From the NCBI GenBank assembly GCA_902799185.1, contig CADBZO010000034.1, forward strand, positions 1,078 through 39,518: 38,441 nucleotides of DNA. Direction: 5' to 3'. This DNA is from an uncultured Bacteroidales bacterium (GTDB taxonomy: Bacteria > Bacteroidota > Bacteroidia > Bacteroidales > Paludibacteraceae). Position numbers and translations under genes: made by a program. Below the pieces are notes generated by a model that saw only the letters and a program-made list of their open reading frames with translations, was not told where the DNA came from and did no database searches. Position 1 is the stretch's first letter; each line of letters begins with the position of its first letter. Positions 31,280 to 38,441 of this stretch are shown here, in pieces.

Positions 31280-34216
31280 ATGATGTCATTACGACATTAC
31301 GTAATTACCATTGCTCTGGCTCTATGCGCGGTAGTCGGTTATGCCCAGACGAGCGAGATGGAGACGCGCTACAACGCTTTGGCGGCTCGTTTTGAGGGAC
31401 GGGACAAGCTGTTGCAGCGCGATCTCAAGGCGTACCTGCAAGCCTACCCCTACACGACTTTTACCAATGAGGTGAATTTCATGCAGGGGGTTCTGCAGGT
31501 AGAGAAAGGACATTACAAACAGAGTCTCAAGCTCTTGGAGCAGGTAGAGGCGAAAGCGCTGACGCGTCCTCACCAGACCGATTACTCGTTCTATCGCGGC
31601 TACGCCTACCTCATGATGCAGGACTACCAACGGGCGGCTGTCTATTTCGGGCAGTTATCGAAGTCCGAGAACCGGTACACCACCCGCGGCAGGTATTACT
31701 ACGCCTATTGCCGCTATCAGCAGGGCAAGTACGACGAGGCGCTGCCGGCACTCCTGCAACTGGAGGACAACGCCGCTTATAGCAAGACCGTCCCGTACTA
31801 TATCGTACAGATCTACTACACCCAAAAGAACTACGAAGAAGTAAGCTCGCGTGCCGAGAAACTCCTTCGCGATTATCCGGAGGCTCCGAATAACACAGAG
31901 CTGCACCGTATTTTAGGCGAGATCTATTACGCGAAGAAAGAATACGCATCCGCCAAGACACATCTTCGCCAGTACCGCGATACCACAACGGCATTGAAAG
32001 AGCCGCTTATCCGAACGGACATGTATATGCTCGGTCAGGCGGAGTATGAGACGGGCGAGTACGAGGCGGCTGTCAAATCGCTCAAACAGGTGAAGCAGGA
32101 GAAAGACTCCGTCTCGGAGTCCGCGTGCCTGACGATGGGTAACGCCTACCTGCAGCTACACCAGCCGGAGCAAGCCAAACTGTCCTTCCAGGCCGCAGCG
32201 AACTACAACCTGACACCTGTTATCACAGAGGAGGCGGCATATAACTATGCCTTATGTACCTATCAGAGTTCCAGTGCTTTAGGCGAATCGGTAACGGCTT
32301 TTAACGACTTCCTTCACCGTTTTCCCAATTCCCGATACGAGAGCCGTATCTACCAGCTCCTGAGTTCCGCTTTGATGCAGAGCAAGAACTACGCCGCAGC
32401 CATCAGCGTGCTGGATTCGATTGACAACCCCACGCCTAAGATGCTGCAGACCAAGCAGTATCTGCGCTACCAGCTGGGCGCGGACCATTTCCTGCAGGGC
32501 AAGATGCCGCAATCGGTGGAATGGATGACAGAGGTCATCAACCACGCCGGCGAATCCGACCTCTATACGACCGAGGCTTACTACGTACGGGCGGAGGCAA
32601 ACTACCGGCTGCGCAACTATCCCGCTACGGAGCAGGACCTGAGATCCTTCTTCAGCCGCCCGGATGCACGGCAGTCAAGCAACTACGCCGTCGCCCGTTA
32701 CCTGGAAGGCTACTGCTCTTTCGCGCAAGCCAAATATAATGACGCGCGCGAAGCGTTCACCACCTATATTGACGCCGCAGTGGCGACCGATCCTACCTAT
32801 GCTGACGCGCTCAACCGCATCGGCGACTGCTATTTCAATGCCCGCCAGTTCACTCAGGCCATCTCGTATTACAGCCAAGTGAGCCATCTGCAGGCCTTGG
32901 GAGCCGACTATGCCCTTTTCCAGAAAGGCTATGCGCTCGGCCTGCAGCACCAGTACGCCGGGAAGATAGAGGTGCTGCGCGACCTGCTCAAGCGCTATCC
33001 CAAATCGGATTACGCGGATGACGGCATCTATGAGACTGCACGCGCCCAACTCCAGATGGACGACGAGCGCGGCGCTATCGAGACGTACGACCGCCTGCTG
33101 GAAGCATTCCCCCATTCGGCGCTGGCACGCAAGGGCTCTCTGGAGCGCGCAATGCTCTATCGCAACCTCCATGAGAACGAACAGGCTATTGCCGCTTACC
33201 GCAGGACGATAGAGAAATATCCCGCGACGGAGGAAGCCTACACCGCCCTGGAGGCCTTGCAGGCGCTCTATGTAGAGACCGGAAGGGTGAATGACTACAT
33301 GGCTTACACCAAGGAGCTGGCGAAACTCAACATGACCGTCTCCACGCCGGAGGACAGCCTCCTCTACGCCGCAGCGGAGATGCAGTACATGCAGGCGGAT
33401 TACCAGAAGGCGGCGCTCACGCTGACCAATTACCTCACGCGTTTCTGCGCCGGAGGGCGGTACTGCACCACAGCCCGCTACTACCAGGCGGACTCCTATT
33501 ACCGTCTGGGCAAGACCACGGAGGCGTTGGAGTCCTACCGTATCCTGGCTGAGACCGATGCCAACCCCTATCAGGAGGAGGCTGCCACCCGCGTAGCGGA
33601 GATATGCTTCGACAAGGAGGACTACAACTGCGCTCTGGAGGCTTTCTACCGCATGCATGCGCTGGCTTCTACCGCCGAGAACACCGCCGTAGCACGGCTG
33701 GGTATCTTACGCTGCTCACAACGGCTGGGACGCCACCAGGCTACCATCGACATTGCGGAGCAGATACTGAATGACAAACCGCTCCCGGAGGAGACCAAGA
33801 CAGAGGCGCTCTACTGCCGCGCCAAGGCTTATATAGCCATGGGTAACCCGGCCAAAGCCCGCCCCGACCTCATGCTCCTCGCATCCGACGTACGCACCGC
33901 ACAAGGCGCAGAGGCAAAATACCTGCTCGCACAGAGCTATTACGAAGCAAAGGAGTTGGATCAGGCGGAAGAGGAGGTGATGCAGTTCACCCGGATGAAC
34001 ACCCGCCAGCAATACTGGCTGGCCCGCGCACTGATCCTCTTGAGCGACATCAACCGCTCCCGCGGAGAGCTCTTCCAGGCACGCCAGTACCTGCTCGTCC
34101 TGCAGCAGAACTATACGCTCTCCGGCGATGATATTTCCACCCTCATTGCCCAGCGCCTCGCCGAACTGGATGAGATGGAGAAACCTATAGAAAAGGAGGT
34201 AGAAGATGAAGACTAA
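31280..34216 (+). CDS. Large exported tetratricopeptide-repeat protein
   Basis: The 978-aa protein has a signal peptide (MMSLRHYVITIALALCAVVGYAQ) and then TPR-type helix pairs over nearly its whole length, for example YYYAYCRYQQGKYDEALPAL, GNAYLQLHQPEQAKLSFQAA, DALNRIGDCYFNARQFTQAI and RAKAYIAMGNPAKARPDL. It ends in an acidic tail (VEDED). Periplasmic or outer-membrane-associated TPR proteins act as assembly scaffolds. It overlaps the next gene, an outer-membrane beta-barrel, by 11 bp, so the two products are made together and probably work together. Whether it has any link to polyamine uptake is unclear; it may simply share the transcript. Confidence 0.92.
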   Translation: MMSLRHYVITIALALCAVVGYAQTSEMETRYNALAARFEGRDKLLQRDLKAYLQAYPYTTFTNEVNFMQGVLQVEKGHYKQSLKLLEQVEAKALTRPHQTDYSFYRGYAYLMMQDYQRAAVYFGQLSKSENRYTTRGRYYYAYCRYQQGKYDEALPALLQLEDNAAYSKTVPYYIVQIYYTQKNYEEVSSRAEKLLRDYPEAPNNTELHRILGEIYYAKKEYASAKTHLRQYRDTTTALKEPLIRTDMYMLGQAEYETGEYEAAVKSLKQVKQEKDSVSESACLTMGNAYLQLHQPEQAKLSFQAAANYNLTPVITEEAAYNYALCTYQSSSALGESVTAFNDFLHRFPNSRYESRIYQLLSSALMQSKNYAAAISVLDSIDNPTPKMLQTKQYLRYQLGADHFLQGKMPQSVEWMTEVINHAGESDLYTTEAYYVRAEANYRLRNYPATEQDLRSFFSRPDARQSSNYAVARYLEGYCSFAQAKYNDAREAFTTYIDAAVATDPTYADALNRIGDCYFNARQFTQAISYYSQVSHLQALGADYALFQKGYALGLQHQYAGKIEVLRDLLKRYPKSDYADDGIYETARAQLQMDDERGAIETYDRLLEAFPHSALARKGSLERAMLYRNLHENEQAIAAYRRTIEKYPATEEAYTALEALQALYVETGRVNDYMAYTKELAKLNMTVSTPEDSLLYAAAEMQYMQADYQKAALTLTNYLTRFCAGGRYCTTARYYQADSYYRLGKTTEALESYRILAETDANPYQEEAATRVAEICFDKEDYNCALEAFYRMHALASTAENTAVARLGILRCSQRLGRHQATIDIAEQILNDKPLPEETKTEALYCRAKAYIAMGNPAKARPDLMLLASDVRTAQGAEAKYLLAQSYYEAKELDQAEEEVMQFTRMNTRQQYWLARALILLSDINRSRGELFQARQYLLVLQQNYTLSGDDISTLIAQRLAELDEMEKPIEKEVEDED

Positions 34217-35948
34217 CAGACGAATTACTATCAGCAAACACATTTTTGTCCTGACTCTTTATTCCTTATTCCTTACTCCTGTAAATGCGCAGCAGGATAG
34301 TGCCCTGAACCGTTCCGTGACGGTGGAGCGTGATTTCCAGCCGGTGATTCAGTCGGCGGGCAAGATATCCACCAAGCCGGCAGTCGTAGAGACAACGCTC
34401 GAACCGGCTCCCGTAGAGTACTCCGCTTATACGGCCTCCCTCACCCCCGAAGGAAGCGTCCGGCCGATGCTCTCGCAGCCTACGCGTTTCACGCCCGGCA
34501 CACCGTTCAACGGCTATGTACGCGGAGGGCTGGGACATCCGCAGACGCTCTTCGATTTCGGATACCATCTGGATGACGGCAAACGCTCCATCCTCGATGT
34601 CTATGCGCATCACAAGGGCGACTGGTGCCACGCGCTGATGCTCAGCAAGACGAAAGCGGGGCTGGATTTCACCCATACTTTCGCTACCTGCGACCTCTAT
34701 TTCGGCGTCAACGGCGGGAATATCTACTACCACCGTTACGGAGACCTCTACAGCTCCTCGCTGCCTAAGAACTCCACGACCCTCTGGACCGCAGAGGTGT
34801 ACATGGGCGTGAAGGCGAATGCGCGGCAGGAGGTGCAGTATCTCTTCCAGACGGGCTATGCGCTCTTCACCAAACCCGGTGCCGTAAGCGAGCACCAGAT
34901 TCGTACCAAGGGTTTCTTCGACTGGCATACCGACATCCACCATGTGGGGGCAAACCTCTATGTGCAGAACAACTTCATGCAGCTGGGTTCGCTGGCGGAT
35001 GTCATCGCCCCCTCGCAATACAACAGCCGGCATAACATCCGTCTGGAGCCGTATTATGCGCTGGAGGGACGGAGAGTGCAACTGCATGTAGGAGTGAATA
35101 TAGATATGAATATCGGCTGCGGCAAGATGCTCTCCGGCTCGGACAACATCTCCTTTGCCCCTTCGCCCCACGTCCATTTCGAGGCGCAGCTCGCCAAACA
35201 ATGGATGACGCTCTACGCCGATGTGACGGGCTTCCACGGCATGGGCAACCTGCAGGAGTTCATGGAGACCAACCGCTACCGCTATATCCAGGCGGGTATC
35301 ACCGAGCACCACGCTGCAGCATACACGCCAGTGGATGCGGAGTTGGGATTTCATATCCGCCCGTACCGCGACCTGATGATCGAGCTCCACGGAGGTTTCG
35401 CAAGGTTGAACAACCAGGAGGTGCTGTTGGCGGACGGGACAGGCAGTTTCGACTTCCTCTATGCCGATTACAACCGCGGCAAGGTAGGCGGTCAGATCAA
35501 CTACCACTACCGCGACTACGTACGCGTGAACCTCAACGGCGATTATTTCATCTGGGGTGGCAAGACGCCCGTCTATGACCGCGCGGCCTGGGAACTGGGC
35601 CTGCGTATCGACGGACGGATAGACAAACACTGGTCGCTTTTCTCGGACAACCGTTTCAGCGGTTCCCGCAAGGCACTGGCATGGGACGCAGCTACCAACG
35701 CATATACCGAGCACACCCTCAAACCGATGATTGATTTGGATTTAGGAGTTCAGTATGAGATGTGGGTAGGCAGAAAGATGAACGGTGAAAGGAAGAAGGA
35801 TGAAGGAACTCTTCTTGCGCCGGAACCGCAGCCGAACCTCGTCCTTTTTGCGCAACTGGAGAATTTCATCCATCGCAAGAACGAGATCTACTATGGCTTC
35901 CATCACCACGGGATAGGTTTCCTCATCGGAGCCACTTTCCGTTTCTGA
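34206..35948 (+). CDS. Outer membrane beta-barrel protein (TonB-receptor-like)
   Basis: The 580-aa protein has a signal peptide (about 1-28, ending TPVNAQ) of which the hydrophobic core is encoded by 7-bp units (34250-34277). A short periplasmic lead follows (SVTVERDFQPVIQSAGKI, with proline-rich APVEYSAYT). From about residue 95 there are repeating beta strands such as GYVRGGLGHPQTLFDFGYHL and QINYHYRDYVRVNLNGDYF. It ends in GFLIGATFRF with a terminal Phe, the usual barrel-assembly signal. No plug domain or TonB box is evident, so receptor annotation should be cautious. It is translationally linked to the upstream TPR gene. Its 3' end overlaps the convergent gene by 26 bp. Confidence 0.88.
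   Translation: MKTNRRITISKHIFVLTLYSLFLTPVNAQQDSALNRSVTVERDFQPVIQSAGKISTKPAVVETTLEPAPVEYSAYTASLTPEGSVRPMLSQPTRFTPGTPFNGYVRGGLGHPQTLFDFGYHLDDGKRSILDVYAHHKGDWCHALMLSKTKAGLDFTHTFATCDLYFGVNGGNIYYHRYGDLYSSSLPKNSTTLWTAEVYMGVKANARQEVQYLFQTGYALFTKPGAVSEHQIRTKGFFDWHTDIHHVGANLYVQNNFMQLGSLADVIAPSQYNSRHNIRLEPYYALEGRRVQLHVGVNIDMNIGCGKMLSGSDNISFAPSPHVHFEAQLAKQWMTLYADVTGFHGMGNLQEFMETNRYRYIQAGITEHHAAAYTPVDAELGFHIRPYRDLMIELHGGFARLNNQEVLLADGTGSFDFLYADYNRGKVGGQINYHYRDYVRVNLNGDYFIWGGKTPVYDRAAWELGLRIDGRIDKHWSLFSDNRFSGSRKALAWDAATNAYTEHTLKPMIDLDLGVQYEMWVGRKMNGERKKDEGTLLAPEPQPNLVLFAQLENFIHRKNEIYYGFHHHGIGFLIGATFRF
34250..34277 (+). repeat. Four 7-bp units inside an outer-membrane protein signal peptide
   Basis: cctgact, ctttatt, ccttatt, ccttact. 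The unit family is the same as in the potC start at 28658-28692 and in the intergenic copy at 966-986. Confidence 0.75.
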
Positions 35949-37926
35949 TACGGATGCCGCGGGCATCATAGACCTCTCCGTCGTGGACGATGTATAACGC
36001 ACCGTCCACGATTTTTTTGTACGCTCCCTTTTCCGGGGAGATGGATGGTGCGAGAGTCCCTGTCGGCGTAGCAGCCCGCGGCGTTATCTCTATCGTAAAC
36101 CGCTGGTCTGTACAGCCTTGCGGAATAGCAGTGGTATAATCGCCGAGAGTCATATCCGTTCTTGTATCTGCGTTATGATCTATCAGGATGACGCTTCTCC
36201 CCGCTACGCTCTCCGGCATGGCAAACGTATATTCACCCGCCTCGGCTACCTGTACGCCTATGGGTACGATGATCTTCTGCCCGCTTTCCGGCAGACTGTT
36301 TCCGGCGGCACGCGTAGTGCCTATCAGGGTATAGATATTCGCTCCGACGTTCATCTCTTTCGCCAAATCGGCGCCGAACTCAAATCCCTCAGTCACCTCC
36401 TCTTCCTCACTCAGCCGGATAAACGTGCGGTCCTTCTCCTCACCGCCTTGCTGTAATTCTATCCGAATAGAGGAGCGTTCGTTGGCGTTACGCGCCTTCG
36501 CCGGTACTCTGACATGTTCCGGTGCGTGCCAGATGATTGCATTAGACGACTGCGTCAGATAGGCGTGCGTCGGTTCGTAGGTCCATTTATCCACATCCAC
36601 TACCGACAAACTGTTATCGGGATTACACTGATAGACGAAAGAAACGCCCGTGAGAGTGTAGCCCGTCTCACCCGGCACGCCGATGCACCGCCAGTAGCTG
36701 TCCGCTTCTCTACGGTCTGCGTCCGTACCTAAGGTAGCGGAATAGTCGATCGTGCAGTGATAGTTCTCACCCAACGCAGGAATAGTCTCGTTGGCATAGG
36801 TCAGCACCACCGGCTCGTGAGAGGGGAAATAAAGCGTCAGATGGTCGATGCCTTCGCTCCATATATCCGTCTTGTCTGCCGCCAGATTCTTGCTATTGAG
36901 TTTGAGCAGATAGCCCTGATAGGCATGCAGCAGGGAGTCGGTGTCGGTTATCCGTTTCCAGTTGGGTTCGGAGTCCGCCCAATAGCCGCTCTGCGCACGG
37001 TTTAGGCCGTCGTAGTACTCTATCAGCCAGTGTTTGCCATAGGTGCCGAAACCGGTTATATCCCCTACCCGCACGTCAAACGGAAAGGAGAGGAAATAGT
37101 TGTACCGCTGCGATGCAGTCAGTGCCTCGTTATGGATGGTCCCTTTGTCGAACTGCATGACGCCATATACTATCTGCGGCTCTACCGACTCGTCGCCCAG
37201 CACTATCTGCACGCCTGCCCTCTGATGGCTGCGCACCAGTACGGCAGCCGCCGCACTCGGATAGACATCCACCGCCTTCTTGTCCGTAGCTACTTCCGTG
37301 CCGGTACAGGAGATCAACGACCGCATCTTCGTTTGCAGGTAATACCTGCCGGCGGCAGGGGCGGTGAACAAGATCTTGTTCAGCAGTACTTCTTCTTTGT
37401 AAAAGACAACTCCCTCTACGGGATAGGCACACGCCTCATCGTGGTAGAGTTCCCAGCACAGAAACGACTTGCCGGCAGGAGGAGATGTCACGGTAGGCGC
37501 AACAATCACTTTCTCCCCCTTGCGGATAGTGCTGTTCTGTATAGTCAGGGAGACTGTCGTAGCCGCAGCCGGTATGACCGCTAATAACAGCACCATGGCT
37601 GCTGTGCGCAACCGCTTGCCGCGCAGAAAGATATACGCTATCGCCAGAAGAAGCATCACCCACGGCTCGCCTGCCGGCGTGGTGGCAGTCAGCGGGTTGT
37701 TTTGCGTACTCTGCAATCCGTCTGCGCTCCCTGTCCATCCGTCCTCTTCGAACACCACCGGCGCCCTGTGCGGCGCACCCTGAGGAGCTGCATTCCCGTC
37801 CTCTCCTGCCGCGGCAGAACCGCCGCTCATCCCTATCTCGGAAGGTATAGACAAAGTAAACGGCGTATAGATTGTGCTTCTATACGCCGTTCCTGTATGT
37901 GGAAACGCGTGTATATCGTCTTGCAT
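35923..37926 (-). CDS. Exported/membrane-anchored protein of unknown function
   Basis: The 667-aa product starts at ATG 37926, placed about 27 bp after a consensus -7 box, which favours this long start. Residues 1-85 are polar. Two hydrophobic segments follow: WVMLLLAIAYIFL with basic GKRLR (about 88-105), then MVLLLAVIPAAATT, which could be a cleavable internal signal. The long remainder has beta-rich, Ig-like character (TVSLTIQNSTIRKGEKVIVA) and blocks such as RYNYFLSFPFDVRVGDITGFG seen in Bacteroidales surface proteins. The C-terminus (KKIVDGALYIVHDGEVYDA) resembles the short C-terminal motif of many Bacteroidales secreted proteins rather than a full T9SS domain. The last codons overlap the convergent barrel gene. 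The role is unknown; a fusion of an old anchor tail to a new exported protein is possible. Confidence 0.85.
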   Translation of the reverse strand: MQDDIHAFPHTGTAYRSTIYTPFTLSIPSEIGMSGGSAAAGEDGNAAPQGAPHRAPVVFEEDGWTGSADGLQSTQNNPLTATTPAGEPWVMLLLAIAYIFLRGKRLRTAAMVLLLAVIPAAATTVSLTIQNSTIRKGEKVIVAPTVTSPPAGKSFLCWELYHDEACAYPVEGVVFYKEEVLLNKILFTAPAAGRYYLQTKMRSLISCTGTEVATDKKAVDVYPSAAAAVLVRSHQRAGVQIVLGDESVEPQIVYGVMQFDKGTIHNEALTASQRYNYFLSFPFDVRVGDITGFGTYGKHWLIEYYDGLNRAQSGYWADSEPNWKRITDTDSLLHAYQGYLLKLNSKNLAADKTDIWSEGIDHLTLYFPSHEPVVLTYANETIPALGENYHCTIDYSATLGTDADRREADSYWRCIGVPGETGYTLTGVSFVYQCNPDNSLSVVDVDKWTYEPTHAYLTQSSNAIIWHAPEHVRVPAKARNANERSSIRIELQQGGEEKDRTFIRLSEEEEVTEGFEFGADLAKEMNVGANIYTLIGTTRAAGNSLPESGQKIIVPIGVQVAEAGEYTFAMPESVAGRSVILIDHNADTRTDMTLGDYTTAIPQGCTDQRFTIEITPRAATPTGTLAPSISPEKGAYKKIVDGALYIVHDGEVYDARGIRIRNGKWLR

Positions 37927-37952
37927 AATAGATTGTATTTAGAAATCTGCTG

Positions 37953-37984
37953 CAAAGGTACTACAAAAAATCGACATACGCAAG
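37953..37984 (-). promoter_or_regulatory. Bacteroidetes-type promoter of the 667-aa protein gene
   Basis: Minus-strand TACCTTTG (37960-37953) matches the -7 consensus. CTTG (37984-37981) lies 20 bp upstream, inside the loop of a perfect hairpin. Confidence 0.65.
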
Positions 37985-38001
37985 TGTTATGTCGATTTTT
38001 T
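37965..38001. terminator. Perfect 14-bp hairpin overlapping a promoter
   Basis: aaaaaatcgacata (37965-37978) and tatgtcgatttttt (37988-38001) are exact inverse complements around a 9-base loop, with T-runs on both strands. It should terminate minus-strand transcripts coming from the XRE gene. It also covers the -33 region of the next gene's promoter. Confidence 0.75.
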
Positions 38002-38028
38002 GCATTTTTCCGCTAATCCACTCATCCA

Positions 38029-38112
38029 TTAAGCTGCGGAGCGTTTACGACGGAAGTAAACAAACATTCCAAAAGCGAGGGACATCAAGAGCAAGGGAAG
38101 AAGAGCATCGCT
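38029..38112 (-). pseudogene. Orphan C-terminal membrane-anchor tail
   Basis: A minus-strand frame closed upstream by a TAG near 38133 encodes SDALLPLLLMSLAFG followed by MFVYFRRKRSAA and a TAA. A polar start, one hydrophobic helix and a basic end are the usual C-terminal anchor of Bacteroidales exported proteins. There is no gene body in front, so it looks like the tail of a lost gene. The XRE gene ends where this tail begins. Confidence 0.4.
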
Positions 38113-38432
38113 TACTCTACTAAAACCGCCCTATGACGTCGAGGTGAGCGAACCAAATGATGTGAAGCAGATGGCTTAGACTGAATAGTTGTACCGGACG
38201 TCTTCTTCATCGGCTTCAATTGAAATTTGGGCACACAATTCAACTTAATAGCAAGATCAACTAATTTGGAAATACTATAGTTATAATCACCATTCAGCAA
38301 TTGAGACACGTACCCTTTTGAAACTCCAAGATACGCAGCCAGTTCAGAACGATTCATATGGCGATCAGCCATAAACTTCTCAGCCGCCTGATAAAGCGAC
38401 AACTGGATTTGCGAAGTCCAATACTCCGGCAT
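38112..38432 (-). CDS. XRE-family helix-turn-helix regulator, possibly continuing past the window edge
   Basis: The 106-aa product has a Cro/CI-type helix-turn-helix (MNRSELAAYLGVSKGYVSQL, about residues 26-45, then LLNGDYNYSISKLVDLAIKL), typical of antitoxin-like and phage-like DNA-binding proteins. ATG at 38432 is possible, but the three preceding codons (Ile-Leu-Gln) are open to the edge, and relatives commonly have residues before MPEYW, so the true start may lie outside. The basic tail (SHHLVRSPRRHRAVLVE) is not part of the HTH fold and may result from a rearrangement that also left the orphan anchor tail just downstream. No partner toxin is visible in the window. Confidence 0.82.
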   Translation of the reverse strand: MPEYWTSQIQLSLYQAAEKFMADRHMNRSELAAYLGVSKGYVSQLLNGDYNYSISKLVDLAIKLNCVPKFQLKPMKKTSGTTIQSKPSASHHLVRSPRRHRAVLVE

Positions 38433-38441
38433 TTGTAAGAT

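Overview
The window looks like a chromosomal segment of an uncultured-type Bacteroidales bacterium. The evidence is a Por-type (T9SS) C-terminal sorting domain, BspA-like leucine-rich repeats, InlB B-repeats and MBG domains in giant surface proteins, an animal/fungal-type (GT3) glycogen synthase of the Bacteroidetes kind, promoters that fit the Bacteroidetes consensus (TTTG - about 20 bp - TAnnTTTG), and start codons without clear Shine-Dalgarno sequences. No rRNA, tRNA, CRISPR array, transposase or phage structural gene was seen.

Layout. 1-869 (minus) is the start of an outer-membrane beta-barrel gene. 1028-14077 (minus) is a two-gene operon for giant exported proteins (2325 and 2014 aa). 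14078-15717 has no supportable gene and is packed with short-period repeats, a 219-bp element with 15-bp inverted ends and one copy of a hairpin-rich repeat. 15718-16902 (plus) is a lone DUF4143-type ATPase behind three 23-bp-spaced direct repeats. 16903-18124 holds terminators, a small minus-strand transcription unit with an 18-codon ORF, and three more hairpin-repeat copies. 18125-18538 (minus) is a decayed GNAT gene behind an intact 52-aa small gene, a likely toxin-antitoxin remnant. 18765-19988 (minus) encodes a membrane-anchored AraC-type regulator.

20133-25972 (minus) is a five-gene operon in transcription order: pRiA4b ORF-3-like protein, miaA, a PKD lipoprotein, glycogen synthase and a C69 dipeptidase. 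It ends at a hairpin terminator. Divergent from it, 26242-35948 (plus) is a polyamine transporter operon (potA, potB, a potC carrying an extra exported N-terminal domain, potD) followed closely by a large TPR protein and an outer-membrane beta-barrel protein. A minus-strand exported protein (35923-37926) converges on it. The right edge holds an XRE regulator and an orphan membrane-anchor tail.

The most unusual signal is not a gene. Arrays of 7-, 8-, 10-, 11-, 15- and 23-bp tandem units, each locus with its own unit, occur in intergenic gaps and inside genes. They form the hydrophobic parts of at least four signal peptides, supply the only plausible start codon of miaA, and make up linkers or insertions in potA, glycogen synthase, the C69 peptidase and the AraC regulator.
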